The notes below the pieces were generated by a model. It was not told where the DNA came from and did not search any database. It worked only from the letters and a program-made list of their open reading frames with translations. Position numbers and translations under genes: made by a program. DNA of 19,352 nucleotides from Blastocladiella britannica (lineage: Eukaryota; Blastocladiomycota; Blastocladiomycetes; Blastocladiales; Blastocladiaceae): positions 1 through 19,352 of the forward strand of contig MU624876.1 in assembly GCA_025349905.2 (NCBI GenBank). Reading direction: 5' to 3'. Shown here one piece after another: positions 11,538 through 19,352 of the stretch. Every line of letters begins with the position of its first letter. Positions within the stretch are counted from its first letter, which is position 1.

Positions 11538-11984
11538 TCAGTTTGCAGTTGATGTTGGAGTTGTTACAGAAGTTGGAGCTGTTGCAGATGGAGGTGCAGC
11601 AATACGATCTACGCGCGACTTGGTGACCAAGAAAGCGGGTGCGACCCAAATCCCGCACGTGCACGTAGTCCCCGGCCAGTTGTAGTCGCCGAGCTTGTTG
11701 TTGCACGGCTGCCCGGACCGCAGCGTTCCCGTGCAGGTAATCTTGCCCTGGGTGGCGCCGTGCTCGAGCTCGGGCTGCAGCCACACGCACTTGGCCGGAT
11801 CCAGGTTGTGCACCGAGCACGCGGTGCTTGCAACTTGTCCAGTCACGATGGCGGTGGCCGGCGCAATTTTGCCGCGGAATCGCCACGACGCGTCGCCACC
11901 GTCGGTGGATTCCGAGTGCGGAATCAGGTCCGCGTCAGTGAATAGGACCACGCGGCATTTCTGGCACCGGTAGCTGCTCGCCAT
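11538..11984 (-). CDS. Free-standing Yvh1/DUSP12-type zinc-binding domain protein
   Basis: An intronless 148-aa protein. Its sequence matches the C-terminal zinc-binding domain of the dual-specificity phosphatase Yvh1/DUSP12: it starts YRCQKCRVVLFT (Cys7, Cys10), has the IPHSES segment with His23, an extended middle with Cys56 and Cys66, then ITC (Cys84), PCNNKLGDYNWPG (Cys94) and CTCGIWVAPAF (Cys108, Cys110), ending with the family's KSRVD. No phosphatase HCxxxxxR active site is present, and the 142 bp before the ATG, shared with the divergent kinesin gene, has no room for one. In yeast the zinc domain of Yvh1, not its phosphatase activity, is needed for releasing Mrt4 during 60S ribosome maturation, so this protein may serve the ribosome-assembly role alone; that is inference. 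The last about 20 residues are a Thr/Ser/Ala/Pro-rich tail. Confidence 0.87.
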   Translation of the reverse strand: MASSYRCQKCRVVLFTDADLIPHSESTDGGDASWRFRGKIAPATAIVTGQVASTACSVHNLDPAKCVWLQPELEHGATQGKITCTGTLRSGQPCNNKLGDYNWPGTTCTCGIWVAPAFLVTKSRVDRIAAPPSATAPTSVTTPTSTAN

Positions 11985-12126
11985 TTTTTTTTATTTTGGA
12001 TGCTAAATTTTCCTGCTAAAGCGAGCCTGTCCCAAACGTGATGGTTGCTGTTGATGTTGATTTCCCATAACTATTCTCTCTTTTTGGACTGCTTTAATAA
12101 ACTATATAAATAAAGGATATACGAGA
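11985..12126. promoter_or_regulatory. Divergent zinc-protein/kinesin promoter region
   Basis: Only 142 bp separate the two start codons. The region is A/T-rich with a T-run just outside the zinc-protein ATG (11984-11997) and a TATATAAATA sequence at 12104-12113 on the plus strand. That box is 14 bp from the kinesin ATG, too close for a standard TATA-directed start, so its role is unclear. Confidence 0.45.
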
Positions 12127-15100
12127 ATGGCACCGGCACAGTCCAAGCGTGATTGCCCGATTACAGTTGCAGTGAGGGTACGCACCTCGGGCACCTTATC
12201 AAAGAAATTGAGGAAATGACAACCAAAATCATTCGCACAGATCCGACCTGCTCCCACGATGCATGGAGCCGATCCGTCCACACATGCCATCCACCAAACC
12301 TGCGTCCACCAAGTAGAGGAGCGCAACCAGATCATGGTCTCGTTTGACGCTGCCGCCGATTTCTTGCCGTCTGGATCCCAGGGAGCTCCACCTCGAGCAT
12401 TTACGTTTGATCATGCATTTGGTACCTCGGCAGTCCAGCAGGATGTTTACGACACGTGTGTGCGGCCGTTACTGGAGCCCGTGTCGCTTGGTTTCAATGC
12501 TACTATCCTGGCCTATGGTCAAACGGTATTTATATTCAGTTTGGATCTTGCTTCATTTCATTGAAGGATTGAAGAAAAATATACTTTAGGGGAGTGGGAA
12601 AACATTTACCATGGGAACTTGCCCGTCGGACGGAATGCCAGCGGACCAACTTGGACTCGCTCCACGACTTGTTGAGGAGCTCTTGGAAAAGCTTCCCGTT
12701 CGTTTTCTATAACTTTTGGATTTAAGAAAATATTCACAAATTATAATGAGGAACAGGACGTGAACCAGCGACTCGTGCGCGTCTCCTATATCGAGCTTTA
12801 CCAGGAAGAAGTGCGCGATCTCCTGGATCCCGAGTCGCGGGCCGACGTTGCCATTCGCGAGGACCGCGATGGGAACATTGTCATTCAAGGCGTCGAGCAA
12901 ATCGTGTGCCAGACAAAGGAGGACATCCTTGGGTATGTATATCAATATTTACAGTGTGTTGGCATTTTCATTAAATAAATAAATGTAAAAGACTGCTAGA
13001 AAAGGGTTCCATGGCCCGTACCGTGGGCGAAACCAACATGAACAATGCGAGCTCGCGGTCTCACGCGATCTTTTCGCTGTACATTGAGCAGTACGTCATG
13101 AACACCAACGATAAAGTGGTCGAGTGCCGAACCAGCAAGTTGCACTTGGTGGATCTGGCCGGATCCGAGCGGCAAAAACGAACGGGGGCCGACGGACTGC
13201 GGTTCAAAGAGTCCATCAAGATCAACTCGGGCCTCCTTGCCCTTGGAAACGTCATCAATGCCTTGGCTGGAACCGGTGGGGGTCGAACGGCGGCGCTCCG
13301 AGAGGGTATCGATGTAGGAAACACGGCCGTCTTGCAGCACGTTCCATACCGCGACTCGAAGTTGACGCGATTGCTTCAGGATAGCCTTGGCGGGAACTCC
13401 AAGACGGTTTTGATTGCATGCGTGAGGTTCTTATAAACTTCACTTAAAGTAGGAGAAGATATGCCAAAGTACTCACTCAAAGAAAATGCACGAAGCCCAA
13501 TGGCAGGCAATGCACAGGAATCCCTCAACACGCTAGTGTACGCGAATCGCGCAAAACGAATCAAAAACAGGCCGATGCCGAACCTGGGTATTGTGGCCGC
13601 GTCCACCCAGCCGCCGACTCCAGCTCCTGTCCGCGCACAGGATTCTCCGGCAGTGCGACAAAACAGCAAGCGCATTGGATCCGCGTCGGCTGCCGCCGCA
13701 CCAACTGGAGCCGACGAGTCCCAGGGATCCGTCACTACAGATGCGGCGGTCGCGGCTGAGCTCTTGGGTCTCGTGGAGCAGCTCAAAGCGGGACTGTTGC
13801 ATGCAAATGCTATGGTCAAGGATATGGTGCCGCCACCTTCAGTTCCTTCCTCGCCACCGACAGCTGCCTCGGAACCAGAGCTCGCAGCAGCGGTGGCAGC
13901 CGCTCTTATGCGCCCATCTTCATCTAGCAAAGATGAAAGTACATTGGTTCGCGAGCTCGAGCGCCTAGGAGTCCAAGTTCGCGTCGACCCACAGCGGCTG
14001 ACGAACGGCACTCGAGCCTCCAACAACCACAGCCGCGAAAAGGAGAATTCGTTTCACCTCCCGGCCGTGGCGGGAGCAGTGGCGATGCCTTCGCTCGACG
14101 GCATGCATGCCCCCTGGTCAACGCCGCCGGCGCGCCGATCCGCGCGGTCGCGCACACCCGCGACACATCCGCTCGCGGAATCGGTGGATGTCGCACAGCA
14201 CGCTTCCGTCCTAGCGCGTCTCGCAGAACTCGACCGTGACTTGGCGTCGCGCGATGCCGCGCTCGAGTTACTCACGGCGCAGCTCGAGGCGGCACGTACT
14301 AATCGGTCGCGGTCGGCCTCTTCCGCCTCGACCAGCGCCACTCGGAATGCCGAGCGGCTGGCGCTGGCACAGGTGCGCGAGGCAGAGACCATGGCCGCGT
14401 ATCACCAGTCGGCGGCGCGCGAAGCAGTGGCTGCGGCCGACGCGCTACGGAACGCACTTGTGGCCGCCACGGCCGACCATGAGCGAGTGATCAACGAGCA
14501 GGCGGAGGCGTGGGACCGTGAGCGGCAGCAGATCCAGCAGGAGGCGGCGGCGTGGCACCAGGAAGCGATTCGCCTCCAGGACGCACTCAGTGCTGCTGAG
14601 CTTGCCAAAGCGTCGGTTGTTGCTGCTGCCGCTATTCCTGCTTCTGCTCCTGCCGAAGATGCAAGTGGCGAAAGCCAGTCACTGGCCCCATCCACACCGC
14701 CAAAAGAACTTGAAGAGGAGCTCGTCCGGTTGACGGTGGAGATGGAGGACAAGCTGCGCATGATTGACGAGCTGAATACGAGTCGTCAGCGGTACCTTGT
14801 TACTTTTTTTCTTCATGAGTGGCAGTTGGAAACTCACATGTCAACAAACAGGACGGCCAACCTCTCGCAAAAGTTCCACGAGAAAATGTCCAAGCTGGAA
14901 CGCGAGCTTGCCGGCGCAGAGAAGCAGGTCGAAAAGCTCCGGTCCGAGAAGATTGATCTCGACTCGGAAAAGAACCGCCAAAAGCACGAGTACGAGTCCA
15001 AGATCGAGTCCATCAATTCCCAGCTCACTGCGCTGCGGAGCCGCCAAAAGCAACACGACAAGTTACTTCGCGAAAAAGAGACCAAGGAGCGCCAGATCTC

Positions 15101-15398
15101 CGATCTTCAGACCGAGGTCGACAAGATGCGCGACCGGCACGCTCAGCTGCAGCGACGGGCGCGGGCCGAGTCTGAGCGCCTGGCGTCGGCCGAGGCGGTG
15201 CACGCGTCCTCGATCAAGAACTTGCAAAAGCAACACGTGGACGACACGCGCCGGATCAAGGTACTCGAGGGCCAGATCGTTGCTCTCCGCAAGCGCGTGG
15301 ACTCGGGGATCCCGATTGCGGCGGTTGCCAAAGATTTCTTGCGGATCGACAGTGCTGCTTCGCTCATCAACGGGCAGGACCTTGTGCCAGCAACTTGA
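12127..15398 (+). CDS. Kinesin-4-like motor protein
   Basis: Seven exons (12127-12177, 12241-12525, 12590-12697, 12757-12932, 12992-13426, 13496-14791, 14852-15398) give 965 aa with an N-terminal motor. The motor opens with PITVAVR-IRP across the first junction; the ATP-binding P-loop GQTGSGKT is at about 110-117, also across a junction. Switch I NNASSRSH is at about 224-231, switch II DLAGSE at about 261-266, followed by [29 protein letters not shown], which is closest to kinesin-4 (KIF4/KIF7/KIF27/KIF21). The motor ends with [19 protein letters not shown] (about 360-378). Then comes an Ala/Ser/Pro-rich linker and long coiled coils (about 500-600 and 640-900, heptads rich in Leu, Lys and Glu). 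No WD40 repeats are present, so it is not KIF21-like. Likely a microtubule plus-end motor acting on the spindle, cytoplasmic or ciliary microtubules; which one cannot be told. Confidence 0.9.
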
Positions 15399-15499
15399 TT
15401 TAAAAAAACGGAATAATTAAATACATTTACAACAGCACACCGACGCTCCGTCCTCCTCTCTTGCACTCTTCGTTCTCAATAACGAAAAAAAACAAAAGC
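15399..15499. terminator. Convergent 3' flanks of kinesin and mtHsp70 genes
   Basis: The kinesin and mtHsp70 stop codons face each other over 101 bp. An A/T-rich element at about 15399-15427 (TTTAAAAAAACGG, then AATAATTAAATAC) is the likely poly(A) region for kinesin. On the opposite strand a T-run follows the Hsp70 stop closely. No open frame of note. Confidence 0.4.
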
Positions 15500-16928
15500 T
15501 TACTCCTTCTTGTTGGTGTCCTTAAAGTCACCCTCGGATGCCGACGAGGTCGAGTCGGACGACGACGACGAGGTCGAGTTGGCGGCGGCGCGGGCCTTGT
15601 ACGCGGCCTCGAACAGCTTGAGCGACGCCTGCTGCACATCGTGGTACTTTTGGCGGATCTCGTCAGCGGGGACCGACTCCTTGGCCGACACCTCGCGGAG
15701 CTCGGCAATCTTGGCCTTGATCTTCTCGGCCTCCTCCTTGTTGATCTGGTCCTTGTAGTCCTCCATCGACTTCTCGGTGTCGTTGATGATCGACTCGGCG
15801 CGGTTGCGCTCCTCAATCATGTCGCGACGGGCCGCGTCCGCCTCCTTGTGCGCCTCGGCGTCCGTCACCATCTTCTCAATCTCGTCCTTGGACAGACCCG
15901 ACTGGCCGGCAATCGTGATGTTGGTCTCCTTGTTGGTGGCCTTGTCGGACGCCTGCACGTTGACGATACCGTCGGCGTCAATGTCGAACGTCACCTCAAT
16001 CTGGGGCACGCCCTTGGGCGCTGGGGGCAGGCCCGAGAGCTGGAAGTTGCCGAGCAGCTTGTTGTCGCGCACCAGCTCGCGCTCGCCCTGGAAGACGCGG
16101 ATCTCCACCTGGGTCTGGCCGTCGGCCGCGGTCGAGAACACCTGCGACTTCTTGGTCGGGATGGTGGTGTTGCGGTTGATGAGGCGGGTGAACACACCAC
16201 CCAGAGTCTCAATGCCGAGCGACAGCGGGGTCACGTCGAGCAGCAGCAGGTCCGTCACGTCGCCGGCGAGCACACCGCCCTGGATGGCGGCGCCAATGGC
16301 CACGGCCTCGTCGGGGTTGACGCCCTTGGACGGCTCGCGGCCAAACACCTCCTTGACGAGCGCCTGCACCTTGGGCATGCGCGACATACCGCCGACGAGA
16401 ATCACCTCGTCAATCTGCTTGGTCGACACCTGCGCGTCGCGCATGGCCTTCTTGCACGGCTCGATGGTGCGGTCCACCAGGTCCTTGGTCAGCTGCTCAA
16501 ACTTGGAGCGCGAGAGCTTGAAGTTGATGTGCTTGGAGCCGGTGGCGTCGGCGGTGATGAACGGCAGGTTGATGTCGGTCTGCATGGTGGACGACAGCTC
16601 AATCTTGGCCTTCTCGCACGCCTCACGCACGCGCTGCACGGCCATGCGGTCCTTGGAGATGTCCACGCCCTCCTCCTTCTTGAACTCCTCAAGCACCCAC
16701 TTGATGAGCGCACTGTCAAAGTCCTCGCCGCCAAGGTGGGTGTCGCCGTTGGTCGACTTGACCTCAAACACGCCCTTCTGCATCTCGAGGATCGAGACGT
16801 CGAAAGTACCACCGCCGAGATCGTAAACGGCAATGACCTTGTCGTCGGCGTTCTTGTCCATGCCATACGCGAGGGCGGCGGCGGTGGGCTCGTTGATGAC
16901 GCGGTGCACGGTGAGGCCGGCAATGGCG

Positions 16929-16962
<34 letters not shown>

Positions 16963-17671
16963 TGAAGTAAGCGGGGACGGTGACGACGGCGTCCTTGACG
17001 TTCTTGCCGAGGTAGGCCTCTGTTACATTTTTTTTTTTGGTTTTTGGTTAACGTTCTGTGCTATGGGGCAACACTGGAAGTATAAAAAAAAAAGAGCAAA
17101 AAAAACGAACCAGCAGTCTCCTTCATCTTCATGAGGACAAAGGCGCCCATCTGCGAGGGAGAGTAGCGCTTGCCGCGCACCTCGATCCAGGCGTCGCCGT
17201 TGGTGTGCTTGACAATCTTGTAGGGAACGTGCTTGGCGTCCTCCTGCACAATGGGGTCGTCGAACTTGCGGCCAATAAGACGCTTTGACGCAAAGACCGT
17301 GTTCTCCGAGTTGACGACCGCCTGGCGCTTGGCGGCGTTGCCAACCAGCAGCTCACCGTCCTTGGCAAACGCCAGAATCGACGGGGTGGTGCGCGTGCCC
17401 TCGGCGTTCTCAATGACGCGGGGCTCCTTGCCCTCCATCACCGACACGCACGAGTTGGTGGTGCCCAAGTCGATGCCGATCACGGCGCCGGTAGGCTTGG
17501 TGCTGGCGTGACGCACGGCCGAGAAGACGGACTGGTTTTGTGTTGTTTGTTGATGTCGTTGTCAGGACGCGTTTTTTTCTTAATTCTTAATTCTGTTGTT
17601 GTCGAGAACAAAAAAATGCGTACCTGGCGGTAGGCCTTGTGGGTGACAGCGCGACGTGCCAGGGAAAGCAT
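15500..17671 (-). CDS. SSC1: Mitochondrial Hsp70 chaperone (Ssc1/mortalin)
   Basis: Three exons (17671-17624, 17531-17111, 17019-15500) give 662 aa, the size of yeast Ssc1 (about 654). It is the matrix ATP-dependent chaperone that pulls proteins through the TIM23 import channel and folds them. The first about 28 residues ([16 protein letters not shown] then [10 protein letters not shown]) form a basic presequence. The ATPase domain shows [11 protein letters not shown] (about 34-44), [12 protein letters not shown] (about 198-209), DLGGGTFD (223-230) and VGGMSRMP (365-372); the interdomain linker [10 protein letters not shown] is at about 410-419, followed by the substrate-binding domain. The tail is unusually Ser-rich and ends in DTNKKE instead of a plain mitochondrial Hsp70 tail. 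The first intron follows codon 16, inside the presequence. DPH4, a J-protein gene, is 182 bp upstream on the same strand, but it belongs to another pathway. Confidence 0.97.
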
Positions 17672-17853
17672 GGTTGAACAAATTTCTGAGGTGACTGGGA
17701 TGCGAAAAAGAAGTTGTTGCAGGACGCGTGGGGATGCGGACCGTATTTATTCACTTTTTTTTGAGAACTCACGACGATCGGTCGATGATGTTCCTCAGGA
17801 TTCCGAATGCGACCGAAGCCTGGGAAACCTGTCACCTTTTGTATTATTCATAT
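17672..17853 (-). promoter_or_regulatory. mtHsp70 promoter / DPH4 3' flank
   Basis: These 182 bp lie between the mtHsp70 ATG and the DPH4 stop on the same strand and must hold the mtHsp70 promoter. Scattered TTC and GAA triplets occur at about 17800-17835, but I could not fit them to a regular heat-shock element (alternating nGAAn units). An A/T-rich sequence at about 17744-17762 lies roughly 75-90 bp upstream of the ATG and could be a core promoter. Confidence 0.4.
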
Positions 17854-18394
17854 TCAAACTGCAAAGTACACGACGCGTGCCCGTAGCGTGCATCCCGAGC
17901 ACGGAAACACCTCTATCCCCTGCTCCAGGTCGGCCACCTCGACGATGAACTCTCCCCCACACCTACACGCGTAAGTCCACTTTGCAATCTCGGGCTCCCC
18001 ATCATCTTGCTCCTGCCCCTGCTCCTGCGATGGTGGTGGTAATGCGTGTGCTACCATGTCGTCCAGGTCGATGGTCATGTGCGGCTCGGAAGTTGCGCGG
18101 AATGCTGTCAAAATTGTCGTCAAATATAAAAAATGAACAGAATAAAAAAAGACGCGTACTGGAAAGCCATTGGTCATAGGAAGCACGCGTTTGCGCGTCG
18201 CCGAGGACGCGATACGCTTCGGCAATCGTTTGGAATGCATTAATATTGTCATCGGATTGCTGCTTGTCGGGATGGTGCGCAAGTGCCAGTTGCCGGTACG
18301 CGTTGCGCACTTCGTCCTGCGAGGCCGAGCTGGGCACGCCGAGAATGCGGTATAACTCCGGTCGGAATGTGTGAGATGGTGGTGGTGCAGTCAT
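17854..18394 (-). CDS. DPH4: Diphthamide biosynthesis J-protein Dph4 (DNAJC24-like)
   Basis: Two exons (18394-18160 and 18104-17854) with one 55-nt intron give 161 aa (human DPH4 149, yeast 172). Dph4 is needed for the first step of diphthamide synthesis on elongation factor 2 and can bind iron. The N-terminal J domain shows LYRILGV, NAYRQLALAHHPDK (HPD at 41-43) and the AYRVLGDAQTRASYDQW end. The C-terminal CSL zinc finger has paired cysteines at 125/127 (CRCGGEF) and 147/150 (CSGC), with the usual spacing. The two halves are joined by an acidic Gln/Glu/Asp linker (about 103-118). The intron falls at the end of the J domain. The only alternative would be a generic J-protein, which the CSL finger rules out. 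Confidence 0.92.
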
Positions 18395-18482
18395 TTTTTT
18401 TATGGGTTCTCACACGCGCAGCAGACTCAAGGCTCACCTCTTTGAAAAGCAAAGCAAAGCAAAAAAACCTAAAGTATACAAT
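18395..18482. promoter_or_regulatory. Bidirectional DPH4/ASF1 promoter, 88 bp
   Basis: The start codons of DPH4 (minus) and ASF1 (plus) are 88 bp apart. The spacer has a T-run at 18394-18400, three tandem AAAGC units at 18446-18460 running into an A-run, and a TATACAATATG just before the ASF1 ATG. Space is tight enough that both 5' leaders must be very short or overlap the other gene's promoter. Confidence 0.5.
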
Positions 18483-19320
18483 ATGTCCTACGTCAGTATC
18501 ACGGACGTCAAGATCTCGCATGCCGAGTCGCCGTTCCTCTCCAACTTTGAGTTTGAGATTACGCTCGAGTGCTTGGCCGAGCTCAAGGAGGGTTTGTTTT
18601 TTTTGTTACTGACCATATTATTTTCAATTGGTTGGACCCACGCACTTATAATATGCGACCAAGACCTTGAATTCAAGGTCATTTACGTGTCGTCGGCCAC
18701 CAACAAGTCCAAGGACCAGACGCTCGAGTCGGTTTCGGTCGGCCCCATCCCGATCGGAGTCAACCGCTTTGTGCTGGAGGTACCATTATTATTATGCTAC
18801 ATTATGCAGTAACTGTATGACTCACATGAAGAAATACAGGCCCCACCACCAAACCCGGCCACCATTGATCCCTCGGACCTGGTTGGCGTCACGGTGGTGT
18901 CGCTCCAAGTGTCGTACATGAACTGCGAGTTTGTGCGCATTGGGTACCTGGTCAACAATGAGTACAATGACCCCGTCCTGCAGGAGGAGCCGCCGTCGGT
19001 CCCGGACATGAGCAAGCTGGTGCGCAATATTCTGGCCGACAAGCCGCGCGTCACGCGTTTCCACATCAACTGGTGTGTATCACTTTATTGCGCGTTCAAC
19101 GTCGTCAGCTCACGCATCAATTGGAAATTGGAACAGGGAAAACCCGCAGGTGATCGAGTACCCAGACAACATGGACGAGGACCAGGCCATGTCGGATCAC
19201 GACATGGTGGCAGAGCACCAGCAGGCACTGGCGGCTCAGGCGGCGGCGGCTCAGGCGGCGGCAGCAACAGCTGCTGCAGCAGGGCCGTCTGGTCAGGCCA
19301 TGGAGGTTGGGGTCAGCTAA
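18483..19320 (+). CDS. ASF1: Histone H3-H4 chaperone Asf1
   Basis: Four exons (18483-18591, 18664-18779, 18840-19072, 19137-19320) give 213 aa. Asf1 binds the H3-H4 dimer and passes it to CAF-1 or HIR for nucleosome assembly. The conserved immunoglobulin-like core fills about residues 1-157: SYVSITDVKI at the start, FEFEITLECLAELKEDLEFKVIYV, VGPIPIGVNRFVLE, LVGVTVVSLQVSYMNCEFVRIGYLVNNEY, and KPRVTRFHINWENPQ. The C-terminal tail is short, with a few acidic residues (NMDEDQAMSDHD) then an Ala/Gln-rich stretch, unlike the long acidic tail of budding-yeast Asf1. A 15-bp GC-rich repeat unit at about 19229-19262 encodes part of the Ala/Gln stretch. Start choice is secure because the family begins MS-V-I-V/I. 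Confidence 0.96.
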
Positions 19321-19352
19321 CCCTCTTTCGCGCTCCTCATCTCAATCCCAAA
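19321..19352 (+). other. ASF1 3' flank at the right edge
   Basis: The last 32 bases follow the ASF1 stop codon. They are pyrimidine-rich and contain no open frame or recognisable signal. Confidence 0.4.

Noticed and set aside
12104..12113. TATATAAATA as a TATA box for the kinesin gene.
   Set aside because: It lies 14 bp before the ATG; a standard TATA-directed start would fall inside the coding region. The ATG itself is well supported by the spliced motor start.
12127..15398. KIF21-type kinesin with C-terminal WD40 repeats.
   Set aside because: The spliced product ends after coiled coil at residue 965 with no WD40-like repeats, so only a general kinesin-4 assignment is supported.
15461..17134. 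A 557-codon open frame on the plus strand, antisense to mtHsp70.
   Set aside because: It mirrors the GC-rich codon pattern of the Hsp70 exon and runs through its intron. Antisense ORFs over Hsp70 genes have been reported before (for example in the oomycete Achlya), and the translation (Leu/Gly/His/Val-rich) resembles no protein I know.
17795..17840. Heat-shock element upstream of mtHsp70.
   Set aside because: TTC and GAA triplets occur, but not in the regular 5-bp alternating spacing of a functional element.

Overview
The window is compact, GC-rich nuclear DNA from a eukaryote. It holds nine spliced or intronless protein genes separated by about 90-520 bp, with roughly 30 introns, most of them 53-92 nt. 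The gene set suggests a fungus that still makes a flagellum (zoosporic, chytrid- or blastocladia-like): a fungal-type ankyrin+DIL protein lies beside an IQCH-like protein, a family otherwise associated with sperm and flagellated cells. The species cannot be named from the sequence alone. Products were recognised by reading the spliced translations; no search was run.

Layout, left to right. 1-142: intergenic, perhaps the 3' end of a gene entering from the left. 143-4701 (-): IQCH-like IQ-motif protein, ten exons. 4783-6644 (-): ATP2, mitochondrial F1-ATPase beta. 6866-7799 (+): MND1, meiotic recombination factor, divergent from ATP2. 7800-8320: the longest gene-free stretch. 8321-11405 (+): ankyrin-repeat + dilute (DIL) domain protein. 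11538-11984 (-): a small intronless protein consisting only of the zinc-binding domain normally found at the C terminus of the Yvh1/DUSP12 phosphatase. 12127-15398 (+): kinesin-4-like motor, divergent from the zinc protein. 15500-17671 (-): mitochondrial Hsp70 (SSC1/mortalin). 17854-18394 (-): DPH4, the J-protein of diphthamide synthesis. 18483-19320 (+): ASF1 histone chaperone, divergent from DPH4 across 88 bp.

The genes are mainly housekeeping (respiration, mitochondrial import, translation-factor modification, chromatin), with a meiotic gene, a motor and a probable flagellar gene among them. I see no operon-like pathway, mobile element, CRISPR array, tRNA or rRNA. The points most worth a second look are the free-standing Yvh1 zinc domain, the single-codon (ATG-only) first exon inferred for MND1, the IQCH-like gene with its lineage-specific insert and acidic tail, and a recurring intron design with a U-run after the donor and an A-run near the acceptor. 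I did not find a convincing new multi-gene system.
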